The notes beneath the pieces are model-generated. The model was given only the letters and a program-made list of their open reading frames with translations. It was not told the DNA's origin and did not search any database. From an uncultured Bacteroidota bacterium (GTDB taxonomy: Bacteria > Bacteroidota > Bacteroidia > Chitinophagales > Chitinophagaceae), in the NCBI GenBank assembly GCA_937928385.1, contig CALEZD010000006.1:1-60128 (forward strand): 60,128 bases of DNA, given 5' to 3'. This document shows positions 28,487-37,588 of this stretch, in pieces. Within the stretch, counting starts at the first letter, position 1; every line of letters begins with the position of its first letter. The position numbers were made by a program, and so were the translations under genes.

Positions 28487-28517
28487 AAAGAGGCTTATGC
28501 AATGCATAAGCCTCTTT
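28487..28517 (+). terminator. Perfect hairpin after the small hydrophilic gene
   Basis: Two perfect 15-bp arms (AAAGAGGCTTATGCA and its complement) are separated by one base, giving a small effective loop. The flanks are A/T-rich. Confidence 0.65.
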
Positions 28518-28640
28518 AAAACAGTAAACGTAGATAAATTTCCCTTTGGTACAGTTTTGTAATCGTACCAATCATAAAAACCCAACTGCGTATATTATGC
28601 AGCCGCCTCACACGTGCATTAAGAGGCGCAATATTCATAC

Positions 28641-30593
28641 CTACATCATATCAGCAGGGACATACCTTTTCGAGACAAAGTACATATCAACAACCCCTTT
28701 GTTCTTCACATCTATCTTACCCCGGTACTCGCAGTTGTATTTGTCTTTTATCAACTCATAAGTACTGTCGCTAACATTCAGCTTTCCCGTTTCGCTGTTG
28801 CTTTCCATGCGGGCGGCTGTATTTACGGTATCGCCCCATATATCGTAGGCAAACTTTTTGACACCCACTATACCAGCCACCAGCGGTCCGCTGTTGATAC
28901 CCGCCCGTATATCAAACAAACCACCATACTTACGGCGCTCCTGCATAAACTCCAGGATTTCCAGTGCAGCATTTACAGTATTTTCAGCATGTGCCGTATC
29001 GGCTGTCGGCAGGCCACATACTGCCAGGTAGGCGTCACCGATTGTTTTTATTTTCTCCAGGCCGTTCCTGTCTATTATCTCATCAAAAGCCCTGAAGCAC
29101 AGGTCAAGTTCGGCAACCAGGTCTTTCGGGTTCATCTTTTCGCCAATACCGGTAAAGTTCACAAAATCGGTAAACAGCACGCTTACATGTTCATACTGCT
29201 TGGCCTCAGAGCTGCCATTTTGTTTCAACTCTTCCGCTACCTCTTCCGGCAATATATTATGCAGCAGGGTTTCTGCTTTCTGGCGCTCTTTCTTAGTTTC
29301 TTCCAGGCTGTGCGACAACTGGGAGGTGCGTTCTTCCACTTTTTGCTCCAGTACGGTATTTTGTTCCCGCACCATCTTCTCGTTCTCCCTTGTTTTCTCC
29401 AGCAGTTGCTGCTGCGCACGATCGTTAGCGCTCTGGAAGGCTTCTTTCTCCCATTCAAATCGCTTTGACAGCAGGAAGGACAGGATAAAAGCTTCAACCA
29501 GTGTCGATGTAGCGGTATAACTCAGGCTCCAGAAATACGCCGGGCTGCCGGTTTGTATATATGTCGCCTCGCACATCACCATGGCGAAATAAATAAAGAA
29601 GGCAATAGCAAAATAATAGCCCATCTTATTGCCTCTTTTCCCGGCTACAAAACCCACCACTCCTATCATGAAGAAAGACAACAAAGCATTGAGCGTGTTG
29701 ACAGCCAACACTGTTGTCAGCGGCAACCAAAGCCTTACCACCGCGTAAATAATAAAATACCATATTACACCCCAGGCTATCTTATTCAAGCGTGGGGCGT
29801 ATTTTTTCAGTTCGAGGAAATAGAGGGCGTACATGTTTTGTACGGCAACACCTATAGTGGGCACGGTTATGTACCAGGTCATCAGGTCGGCCTCAGGCAG
29901 CAGGTAGGGCAAAAATCCATCTACCACTGCTACCGTGTAGCAGGTATAGATGACCACGTTCGCGCAATAGAACAAATACATGCCGTTGCGCAGCGAGAAA
30001 AAGAAAAATAAATTGCTCAGCAACAGGAAAAACATAAAGCCCAGGTAAAAGCCATACACCAGCTTTTCGTTGTTCGACTTTATTTCAAATTCTTTGGCGC
30101 TGTACAGGTTCACCGGTATCGGGCCCGAATTGGACACTAAACGAACATAATAATCACGTTTACCGGTGGGCAAAGGGAAAACCTGGAAATGGTCTTTTAC
30201 TATCTTGTCCGGTAGCGGTACTTTATACCCCGATTCAATGTAAACCGTTTGATTGTTGTCATCCTTGTAATACAGCTCGCATACAGGCAGGCAGGCCTGC
30301 ATGAGCTCAAGAAACGGTCTTTCACCTGTAGTATTATCAATGGGCAACTTCAACCAGAAAACTGACTCTGTATGCCCCACATTCAGGATAGTTTTGTCTG
30401 ATGGTATAAACTTTTCATCAAAGCCGCCGGAGCTCACCTCATCAAAGCTAAGGCTGCCTTCAGGGTCTTCCAATACCTTTATTTTATCGCCCAGCTCTTT
30501 AGTCCCTGTACTCCCATCCCAAACTATTGTCTGGGCGCCGGCACTTAGCATCGTTATAAAGCATAGAAGTAATATGGCAAGCTTCTTCATCAT
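28641..30593 (-). CDS. 7TMR-DISM membrane adenylate cyclase
   Basis: A predicted class III adenylate cyclase of 650 residues. After a signal peptide, a 7TMR-DISM extracellular domain (about 25-165, with ESVFWLKLPIDN and DYYVRLVSNSG) and seven membrane helices (about 175-385) follow. A coiled coil (about 390-455) links to the cyclase domain (about 465-640). The metal-binding aspartates are in VLFTDFVNFTG and IGDAYLAV. The lysine in KIKTIGD and aspartate in YDIWGDTVN are the adenine-selecting pair, favouring cAMP over cGMP. Transition-state residues are in VNTAARME. Its start overlaps the previous gene's stop by 4 bases (ATGA), so it is the last gene of a coupled three-gene operon. Confidence 0.87.
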   Translation of the reverse strand: MMKKLAILLLCFITMLSAGAQTIVWDGSTGTKELGDKIKVLEDPEGSLSFDEVSSGGFDEKFIPSDKTILNVGHTESVFWLKLPIDNTTGERPFLELMQACLPVCELYYKDDNNQTVYIESGYKVPLPDKIVKDHFQVFPLPTGKRDYYVRLVSNSGPIPVNLYSAKEFEIKSNNEKLVYGFYLGFMFFLLLSNLFFFFSLRNGMYLFYCANVVIYTCYTVAVVDGFLPYLLPEADLMTWYITVPTIGVAVQNMYALYFLELKKYAPRLNKIAWGVIWYFIIYAVVRLWLPLTTVLAVNTLNALLSFFMIGVVGFVAGKRGNKMGYYFAIAFFIYFAMVMCEATYIQTGSPAYFWSLSYTATSTLVEAFILSFLLSKRFEWEKEAFQSANDRAQQQLLEKTRENEKMVREQNTVLEQKVEERTSQLSHSLEETKKERQKAETLLHNILPEEVAEELKQNGSSEAKQYEHVSVLFTDFVNFTGIGEKMNPKDLVAELDLCFRAFDEIIDRNGLEKIKTIGDAYLAVCGLPTADTAHAENTVNAALEILEFMQERRKYGGLFDIRAGINSGPLVAGIVGVKKFAYDIWGDTVNTAARMESNSETGKLNVSDSTYELIKDKYNCEYRGKIDVKNKGVVDMYFVSKRYVPADMM

Positions 30594-31771
30594 AAATCCG
30601 AGTCAATTTTTAGCGGGTCTTCCTTCAGGAACCTCGCAGGTATATTCATGAGCGTAGCCCAGGCTATCCACCACAGCCAGCAATAGATACCAAACGGCAG
30701 GTACCCCCACAAGCCCAGTAGCGGCATTTCAAACACATGCAGCACGTCTACATAAGGCAGGCTGTACTGCCAGTAGGCGGGGTCGCCCGTCCACAGGTTG
30801 GGGCTGTGTATAGCGCTCAGGTAGTTCTGCCCCTCCAGGCAAAGGCCCGTTACAAAATACGTCAACGCCCCCAGCAGCGATGGTGTCCAGTTGCCCTTGC
30901 CTATTTCCATTACAGGTGTCCACACGCCTATTTTTTTCAGCACAATGGCCAGTATTATCGGCGGGCCAATCCACAACATAAAAAACATCGTATAAGGCAA
31001 CAGGCCCGATGCGAACATGCCGCCAAAACAAGCCAGCAATATCAAATTGTCTATCACCGAATTGGTCTTAATCTTTATCCCGTTCGAAAAACGTTCCCTC
31101 AGTTTAGGGAATGTTTTGAACAGGCAGTACCATTCAAAAGCTATTGGCAACAATCCTGATGACACGATACAGGCATACAGGAAAAACTCTTCCCTGTCCA
31201 GCATATCGCCCATAGGGTAATACCAGTTGTCATCTACAAAGAAGTTGAGGAATTCAAATATCATCCAGCCCGATACGGATGCCACTCCTATGCCTATCAG
31301 TTCCTGCGGCACTTTGCTGATGAGCGACACGCCTCCGTTGCGCTTATACACCCATCCGTCCAGCATCAGTGCCGTACCCCAAAACAAGGGAATATCCGAC
31401 CAATGTACCAGCCACACAGGATTGCGCGCTTTAAAAATAAACAGCAGCATCACCCCACCCCAGCAGATTAACCCAAACCAAAACCACATAGGCAACTTGG
31501 CTTTCGGCCTTACTACCATCGGTGTTTCCACCTTCTTGAACCAGAACCACTGCGGGAAAATATACACTGCGGCAACAACAGCGCACATCAGCGCTATTAC
31601 ACAGAATATCAGCATGTCGAATCCGGGCTTAGGCATAGCCGTCAGAGGCGGGTAGGCGAAGAAATCAGCCGGGAAAGCGCCGTTGTAATAAATATAGGAG
31701 CCCAGCCAGGGCAGGAACAACATAGCTGCCATAGTCAGCAGCAATACACACATTTTTGTTGCAGTTGTCAT
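30590..31771 (-). CDS. Polytopic membrane protein of unknown function
   Basis: I do not recognise this 393-residue protein. It has about ten hydrophobic segments, many ending in aromatic clusters (FPQWFWFKKV, LPMWFWFGLICWGG, PFGIYCWLWWIAW). Acidic residues sit at membrane edges (HWSDIPLFWG, IFEFLNFFVDDNWYY), which could be functional. It overlaps both neighbours by 4 bases, after the DUF1361 gene and before the adenylate cyclase, so its expression is translationally coupled to both. This context suggests a membrane signalling or transport role, but that is inference only. Confidence 0.7.
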   Translation of the reverse strand: MTTATKMCVLLLTMAAMLFLPWLGSYIYYNGAFPADFFAYPPLTAMPKPGFDMLIFCVIALMCAVVAAVYIFPQWFWFKKVETPMVVRPKAKLPMWFWFGLICWGGVMLLFIFKARNPVWLVHWSDIPLFWGTALMLDGWVYKRNGGVSLISKVPQELIGIGVASVSGWMIFEFLNFFVDDNWYYPMGDMLDREEFFLYACIVSSGLLPIAFEWYCLFKTFPKLRERFSNGIKIKTNSVIDNLILLACFGGMFASGLLPYTMFFMLWIGPPIILAIVLKKIGVWTPVMEIGKGNWTPSLLGALTYFVTGLCLEGQNYLSAIHSPNLWTGDPAYWQYSLPYVDVLHVFEMPLLGLWGYLPFGIYCWLWWIAWATLMNIPARFLKEDPLKIDSDL

Positions 31772-32514
31772 TTCGTTTCTTTTTGGGGTGTTACCTTTTC
31801 AGTTATATATGTTGATGATTCAACATCACTTACATCTCTAAAAATAATGAGTAACAGGTACTGCACTATGCCAAACAACAACATCATCAGGTAAGCCTCC
31901 TTGTGCGCCCCTATGGGGAACAGTAAATGCCATACGGCAGATATAATCTGCCCCGGCTCCAAAAATATTTCCCATGAATAGAGGTAGCCGTTGCCCAGCT
32001 TCATAGCCGACAGCATCTCGCGCCCCATATAAAAACCAAGGCAACTCAACACTATAGTAATGAATATGGCCACATGCGCAAACCGGTCGCTATACCTTGC
32101 CTTGAAAATATTGAACATAATTTTCAAAGACAGGAAACCATAATAAACCGACAACATGGCGATGGAAAAAATGATGAGCGTATCAAATACCACCAGCTGT
32201 GCATCAGTAGCTTCAACCGTATCCGCATTCACATGTATCAGGTCGCTGATCATATAGGGCGCATTGGGATAAAACAGAACCCAGAGCAAAGTAACCAGCC
32301 AGAAAAAGAACGTGTTGATTTTACCTTTGTATTCTTTTAAAAATACAGCTATAACCAGCACAGGCAGTGAGCCGATAAACAGGTTGGATTTTAAAAAATC
32401 AAAAACCGCATCCCCCACCATTATATTCCTCGCTGCCAATAAGGCAAGATTGGCCAGGGTCAACAGCAATGTCACCCTGATGTATTTGGGTATACGCAAC
32501 CAAAGATTCTTCAT
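31768..32514 (-). CDS. DUF1361 family membrane protein
   Basis: A 248-residue inner-membrane protein with about seven hydrophobic segments. The phrase LWVLFYPNAPYMISDLIHV matches the conserved signature of DUF1361, and YSWEIFLEPG occurs near the C-terminal part. The function of this family is not established. It is the first gene of the three-gene coupled operon that ends with the adenylate cyclase. The 386-base gap upstream holds only the FISUMP gene's terminator, and no -7 box is seen there. Confidence 0.75.
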   Translation of the reverse strand: MKNLWLRIPKYIRVTLLLTLANLALLAARNIMVGDAVFDFLKSNLFIGSLPVLVIAVFLKEYKGKINTFFFWLVTLLWVLFYPNAPYMISDLIHVNADTVEATDAQLVVFDTLIIFSIAMLSVYYGFLSLKIMFNIFKARYSDRFAHVAIFITIVLSCLGFYMGREMLSAMKLGNGYLYSWEIFLEPGQIISAVWHLLFPIGAHKEAYLMMLLFGIVQYLLLIIFRDVSDVESSTYITEKVTPQKETK

Positions 32515-32839
32515 GTTTATGAATTGTTTTATTATATCACTTTGAAGTAATTAAACTAATCTCTGCACTGGCCAAATATTATCAGGGGGAATGAGTTCAA
32601 TTGGTAATTACATACTCCGCATTCATTTATCCTCATCCAAAAAGCACATTATCAGAACGGCTGCGCTAATAGTACCCCAATGTAATGCGAAAAAAATTAT
32701 AAATTATAACATTTCGCATTTATTTACAAAACTGTGTCGGGTAAACAAAAGCTTAATGCATGTTCGCACTCAGCAACTGCCGGCACAACCACTATAATTA
32801 CAGCAGGTTAGCCCGTTTTCGGCATACTATACCCGGTGC

Positions 32840-32875
32840 AAACAATTGGGGGCTATGCATAGCCCCCAATTGTTT
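32840..32875. terminator. Perfect 36-bp palindrome after the zincin-FISUMP gene
   Basis: The arms (AAACAATTGGGGGCTATG and its complement) meet with no loop. Because it is symmetric it may terminate either strand. It lies 26 bases after the FISUMP gene stop. The rest of the 32,515-32,900 gap shows nothing I can support. Confidence 0.75.
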
Positions 32876-32900
32876 ATATAACAGGATACCATACATGGCG

Positions 32901-34349
32901 CTAATCCATCACACACCTGCACGACAAACCGTTTTGCTTTATCTCACCGTTGTACTCTATCAGTTTATCAGCGTTTATTCTCAAGGCATTCGCAATTTCA
33001 GGATATTGCGTTACCGGTGTAGTAGTCCAGAAAAATGAAGTCTTTCCTCGTTCGCCAAAGTCATAGCCCAGCATACCACCTGTTGCCAGTGCTGTAAAAC
33101 CACTGGTGTTCGTGTTCGCCCCATTATTGTCCCATGTTGTGGTAGCTTTCAGCGATTTACCGTCACTATTCATACCCCCGGTTTGTTTCACCAGTTGCAC
33201 AAACTCTTCACGTGTAGGTATATGCCAACCCTTAGGGCATATCCTGGAGTCTTTGGCTGCAAACCAGTTGTACAGCTTGCCATGTGTATTATTATCAGCG
33301 GCATTGTGCCCGTAATAGATATAAGACGGCACTTCCTGCTTGAACCATATCTCATGCCAGTTTTGCACCTCGGTCATTAACTTAATCGGTGTGCCGTCAT
33401 TAAAGCGGGTAGTCTTAAGGTTTTGCTTCATCCAGCATTGCGCGCCTATTGATACTACGTCATACACATTGCCATCTATATCCTCTACGGTAGCCACACA
33501 GGGTTTGTTATTCGGATATACGGGTTTTAAACAGCCCGGCACATCAGTTTCATGATTGAAGTGTTTGGCAATCAGGTTATACAAGCCCGGGTCGTAGTCT
33601 TTCAGCTGCGCCCTGGTATGTATGCTGCCGTGTGTGCCATTTCCGCCTTCCGGCCCTTCTGTCTGCACATTATACCATATCGCTACACCTACCGCAAAGT
33701 ATTCTGTGCTTTTCGAGGCAGAATAGGTGTTCTTCCAGAGGCCCGCCTGCATGGCGCTCTTGTATGCAGCCTCTACCTCTGCATTGAACCCCGGGTATAA
33801 TACGTTCAGTGCTGAAAGATGTATTAAATGCGCCATTTCGTGTACCAATACATTTTCACCTACATTAATATTGTCAGCAGTACACATCAGGTTATCAACA
33901 TTAGATACGCCCATCGGGTACCCTCCCATGGCAATACCGCCCGCAAGTGTAGCAGGGTTTTCCGCAGCTACCTCTGGTATTTCCAACAAGCCCTTCTCAC
34001 CTTTTAGTGCCAATGCATAATATACCCCCTCGCTGATGAGGGTATTCTTTATCTCCTGTTTATCCTTCAACATAAACGCTATGATATCTTCTGCTGTATG
34101 TAGCGCCGCATCGGGTATGTTGCTGCCACCAATTACCGGTACACCCGTACAGTTGAGGTACTTCTGGTAGTGGCTGTTGAGGTTGACACCTGCAGGTGGC
34201 GCTATAATGCTGCAACTGCTGTGTGCTGAAAAACGCCCCGAACCGCCATTGACAGAACCACCGGGGGTATTTTTATCATCTTTCTGACATCCGGTGAAAA
34301 CTGTTGCAAACACCATCAGGGCGAATAATATTAATCCTGTTTTTTTCAT
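32901..34349 (-). CDS. Lipoprotein with a zincin domain fused to a FISUMP domain
   Basis: A surface or periplasmic lipoprotein of 482 residues (lipobox FTGC, C21). The middle part holds HEMAH at 170-174, and a possible third zinc ligand E216 in STEYFAVGVAIWYN, the layout of a gluzincin protease. Residues of about 290-482 form a FISUMP domain (DVVSIGAQCWMKQNLKTTRFNDG, LYNWFAAKDSRICPKGWHIPTREEF), usually found alone in cell-surface lipoproteins. I do not know a precise family for the zincin part. It starts 6 bases after the Omp28-like gene and is likely co-transcribed with it. Confidence 0.75.
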   Translation of the reverse strand: MKKTGLILFALMVFATVFTGCQKDDKNTPGGSVNGGSGRFSAHSSCSIIAPPAGVNLNSHYQKYLNCTGVPVIGGSNIPDAALHTAEDIIAFMLKDKQEIKNTLISEGVYYALALKGEKGLLEIPEVAAENPATLAGGIAMGGYPMGVSNVDNLMCTADNINVGENVLVHEMAHLIHLSALNVLYPGFNAEVEAAYKSAMQAGLWKNTYSASKSTEYFAVGVAIWYNVQTEGPEGGNGTHGSIHTRAQLKDYDPGLYNLIAKHFNHETDVPGCLKPVYPNNKPCVATVEDIDGNVYDVVSIGAQCWMKQNLKTTRFNDGTPIKLMTEVQNWHEIWFKQEVPSYIYYGHNAADNNTHGKLYNWFAAKDSRICPKGWHIPTREEFVQLVKQTGGMNSDGKSLKATTTWDNNGANTNTSGFTALATGGMLGYDFGERGKTSFFWTTTPVTQYPEIANALRINADKLIEYNGEIKQNGLSCRCVMD

Positions 34350-34355
34350 ACCTGT

Positions 34356-36008
34356 TTATTGTTTTACAAAGCGGCTGAAATGCCTGTTGTTTAATTGCAG
34401 AATATATACTCCGGGCGTCAGTTGGCTCACATCAACAGTCGCAGTATTCTTATTATTCAAGCCTGAGAATACTCGCTGTCCTGAAACATTATACACGCTT
34501 ATTGCTTCAATCTTTTCGTTCCATTTCACTGTTAGTTGGTCTTTTGCAGGATTGGGAGACAGGGTGATGACGTTTTCAATACCTGCAGCACCTACACCGG
34601 TTTTCCACGCACTCGCAGTGTTAGACTCCACGCTGCTGTAACTGCCCGCGCCCGATGGTGTACATGCACCGCTGAGTGTAGCTTGTACGCGGTAGCTATT
34701 GTCGCCTGCCGGGGGATTATTGTCAGAGTAGGTAGTTACCGTACCGGCAACAGTGCCAACAGGGCTATACATGCCGGCATTTGTGCTTCTTAAAATAGTA
34801 TAGCCGGTTACAGTGTTCCCTTCGTATGCCGTCCAGGAGATTTTGTTAACTGAGCTATTGCCGTAATCAAATTTCAGATGAATGGTTTTGTGTGCAGTAC
34901 TCTGGTCAAGTACCGTTTCTTTCAAACACTCGTCAACTGCCACAATTTTGTACTTGTATGCCTGCATCTGCGGGTTAGACCCTGCGTCTGTATATACAGT
35001 AGGGTTTGTGGCAGCTTGTGTAGTCAGCAATGTGTACGAACCTCCGTTATCCCTGTATATTTTATAAAAGGTTATTTTATTGCCTGCCGGTGCCTGCCAG
35101 GCTATTACATTTTTACCGGTCGCATTATCGGTAGAGGCCGCACATATTTGAGCCACCGGTGTTGCATAAGCGCAGGCCAGGTCGGCCTTGGTAGCCACTG
35201 CATTCTGCACATCATTGTCGTTAATATTGCCTGAGTTGTATTTTGATATCGTGGCTACCAGCCTCACGCGCGTACTATTGTAGCCGGGCGGCAGGGTGTA
35301 TGTATAATTATTACCGGCTGTATCATTCATACTTGGGCTCACAAACAACGACTGGCCATATACCCCACTCAATACTTCCCTTACTACATTCATGTGGTTG
35401 TAGCCAACTATCGGGTTACCTTTTCCAAAAAACGGGTGCCCACCCTGTGTGTTATAGTTATTTACCTGGTCGAAGTTGCTGCCTGTACCTGTTACACTGT
35501 CTTCTATTATAAACAGGTTGGTCTGGTACAGGCCTGTAAGATTGGCCAAAGCTTTGCAATGTACCCTGGCCTGTAGCTGTCGTGTAGTTTCGTTATATGT
35601 GTAGGTCAGTGTTATATCAAAGTTGGGGCCTGTTTGCAATTGTGCCGCAACATGGGCATCCCATGCCCCCCTTTGGGTAAAAATTGCTCCTTCGCTTGGA
35701 AATTTCTTCCTGTCTATAGTAGCGCTGGGTACTACCGCATATCCGAATGCAGACAGAAATGCCGTTGAGGATACATTGGTCATCCCATCCGAAAATCCTC
35801 CGCTGGGATGGTGCATGATGCCAATTGTATTAGGGCGGTTACTGATGATGTTGTCCATAAAAACAACGCCATCCGGCGAAAACTGCACTTTAGCACTTGT
35901 CACCTGCTCCATCAGTACGTATTTGGTCCCATTAGTTGATACAGATATTTGCCCGTAGGCAACACTACCCGCAATAGACATCATTAATATTGTACCTATT
36001 TTTTTCAT
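34356..36008 (-). CDS. Omp28-related T9SS cargo protein lacking the thioredoxin cysteines
   Basis: A secreted protein of 550 residues. After a 19-residue signal peptide, residues of about 25-270 resemble the Omp28-related domain: a thioredoxin-like start (VLMEQVTSA), IGIMHHPSGG, VVPSATIDR, and later VGYNHMNVVREVLSG. The CxxC pair usually found after the first strand is replaced by AKVQFSPDG (residues 39-47), so redox activity is unlikely. One or two fibronectin-like domains follow (KITFYKIYRDNGG, TVTGYTILRSTNAG), and a type A sorting domain (LSPNPAKDQLTVKW to RFVKQ) ends the protein. It is the first gene of a two-gene operon with the zincin-FISUMP gene. Confidence 0.75.
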   Translation of the reverse strand: MKKIGTILMMSIAGSVAYGQISVSTNGTKYVLMEQVTSAKVQFSPDGVVFMDNIISNRPNTIGIMHHPSGGFSDGMTNVSSTAFLSAFGYAVVPSATIDRKKFPSEGAIFTQRGAWDAHVAAQLQTGPNFDITLTYTYNETTRQLQARVHCKALANLTGLYQTNLFIIEDSVTGTGSNFDQVNNYNTQGGHPFFGKGNPIVGYNHMNVVREVLSGVYGQSLFVSPSMNDTAGNNYTYTLPPGYNSTRVRLVATISKYNSGNINDNDVQNAVATKADLACAYATPVAQICAASTDNATGKNVIAWQAPAGNKITFYKIYRDNGGSYTLLTTQAATNPTVYTDAGSNPQMQAYKYKIVAVDECLKETVLDQSTAHKTIHLKFDYGNSSVNKISWTAYEGNTVTGYTILRSTNAGMYSPVGTVAGTVTTYSDNNPPAGDNSYRVQATLSGACTPSGAGSYSSVESNTASAWKTGVGAAGIENVITLSPNPAKDQLTVKWNEKIEAISVYNVSGQRVFSGLNNKNTATVDVSQLTPGVYILQLNNRHFSRFVKQ

Positions 36009-36070
36009 AACTCCTGGCTTAGTTTTTCCCTAATACAATGTAAACATATAAAAAGGCGATACATGCCACA

Positions 36071-36088
36071 ATCATTGATATCAATGAT
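36071..36088. promoter_or_regulatory. 18-bp perfect palindrome in a divergent intergenic region
   Basis: The palindrome is ATCATTGATATCAATGAT, between the divergent Omp28-like and amidohydrolase genes. Its size and A/T content suit a dimeric regulator's operator. No regulator gene is adjacent, so the role is inferred. Confidence 0.4.
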
Positions 36089-36202
36089 ATTATGGTATAG
36101 CAGTACACAGCACTCCACACCGGCCTTAGCATCCGGGCATTTTAACAAAGCATTACTCACCACAGCTATCTTGCTATCGTCTTGGCAGAAAACACCACAA
36201 CT

Positions 36203-37492
36203 ATGCGCTACTTATCTGTTTTACTGGCTGTTATTGCCATCGGCTGCTCTGTAACTGCGCAGCCGGCATCAGCTATCCGCAATGCCGAAATAATCATACG
36301 TCATGCCCATATAATAACCATGCAGGACAGTACCCTGCTTGCTGACTATATGGTATGCCTGCGCAATGGCCGCATCAGCTATATGGGCAAAGACAAGGCA
36401 AGGAAACTAAAGGCTACAAAGGCAACCGTAATAGATGCCGCCGGGCAATACCTGTTGCCCGGCCTGGCGGAGATGCATGCCCACTTGCCGCCACAACACG
36501 AGCTGAAACAATATTTCGCGCTCAACCTGGCTGCCGGTGTTACCACCATCCGTTCTATGCGGGGCAAAGACGAGCACATAGCATACAAGCATATCACACA
36601 ATACCCCGTGCCCGATTTATACCTCGGCTCACCCGTTACCACCCACCTTATAGACCTGGTACCCGAAAGGGCGGACAGCCTTGTGAGCGCATGGAAGAAT
36701 ACAGGATTTGATTTCATTAAAGTAGTAGGTATAAAAGACGGCAACGCTTACAATAACCTGGTAGCTGCCGCGGCAAAGCACGGCATAAAACTATGCGGGC
36801 ACGTACCCTCAAAAGTGGGGCTGGATAATATACTGGATACGGTCTTCAACTGTGTAGAGCACCTGCAGGGGTACGTAGAGGCCTACAAAACCGGGCAACC
36901 ATACCTGGACAGCATGCTGGCCGTCACAAAAAACAACAATGTATCACAATGCCCCACGCTCGACTGGTACCGGGTGTATTACCTGCAACTGCCCGAAGAA
37001 GAACTGAAAAAACGCATAGGGCTGGAATATGTGCATGACAGCGTATTGGCCCAATGGCACGATGACATAAGCGGGCGTATAGCAAAAATGTCTGACTCCG
37101 CATTAAACGCATTCAGGAACAACTATACTGAAACGCAAGAGATAAAACTGGAGATAGTACGGCAGATGCATAAAAAAGGCATCAACATAATGACAGGTGC
37201 CGATGGTGGCGATACTTATATGGTGCCGGGCTTCAACATACTGGAAGAAATGGATCTGCTGAAACAGGCAGGGCTCAGCAATTACGAAGTATTATGCTGC
37301 GCTACCAAAAACGTGGCAAGCTATATGAACATCCCCGGCCGTAGCGGTACCATAGAAGCGGGTAAAGAAGTGAATATGATACTCGTTCCTCAAAACCCCT
37401 TGCACCACCTGCATGCACTCGCCAACGTCAGCCAGGTATTCCTGCACGACAAAAATTACACACAGGAACAGTTGTTGCAATTGGCTAAGTAA
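36203..37492 (+). CDS. Secreted amidohydrolase family enzyme
   Basis: A 429-residue metal-dependent hydrolase of the amidohydrolase superfamily. The start at 36203 gives a clean signal peptide (RYLSVLLAVIAIGCSVTAQ); an in-frame ATG at 36182 would add seven residues. Metal ligands are visible as H92 and H94 in EMHAHLP, the lysine in FIKVVGIKDG, histidines in CGHVPSK and VEHLQG, and the aspartate in MTGADGG. The tail GTIEAGKEVNMILV is the composite beta domain. Related enzymes act on prolidase- or imidazolonepropionase-type substrates, but the exact one is unknown. Confidence 0.85.
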   Translation: MRYLSVLLAVIAIGCSVTAQPASAIRNAEIIIRHAHIITMQDSTLLADYMVCLRNGRISYMGKDKARKLKATKATVIDAAGQYLLPGLAEMHAHLPPQHELKQYFALNLAAGVTTIRSMRGKDEHIAYKHITQYPVPDLYLGSPVTTHLIDLVPERADSLVSAWKNTGFDFIKVVGIKDGNAYNNLVAAAAKHGIKLCGHVPSKVGLDNILDTVFNCVEHLQGYVEAYKTGQPYLDSMLAVTKNNNVSQCPTLDWYRVYYLQLPEEELKKRIGLEYVHDSVLAQWHDDISGRIAKMSDSALNAFRNNYTETQEIKLEIVRQMHKKGINIMTGADGGDTYMVPGFNILEEMDLLKQAGLSNYEVLCCATKNVASYMNIPGRSGTIEAGKEVNMILVPQNPLHHLHALANVSQVFLHDKNYTQEQLLQLAK

Positions 37493-37515
37493 AATGTGGT
37501 ACTGCCCGGTGGCTA

Positions 37516-37567
37516 CACTGGTCTGAGCGTCCCGCTCAGACCCATGATAAAAGGAGCGTCCGCTCAT
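37516..37567. repeat. 52-bp palindromic repeat, copy 1
   Basis: An exact 52-base copy of the element at 39548-39599. It contains a 10-bp perfect hairpin (GGTCTGAGCG and CGCTCAGACC around TCC, 37520-37542) and a second small hairpin (GAGCG and CGCTC around TC, 37554-37565), a REP-like layout. The two copies are in the same orientation on either side of the rhomboid gene. Confidence 0.85.
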
Positions 37568-37588
37568 CAAAATAATCTAACGGTCAGG

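Noticed and set aside
28252..28488. A 78-codon minus-strand frame that looks like a membrane protein
   Set aside because: Its hydrophobic character is the expected antisense reading of the polar K/Q/N-rich gene on the plus strand.
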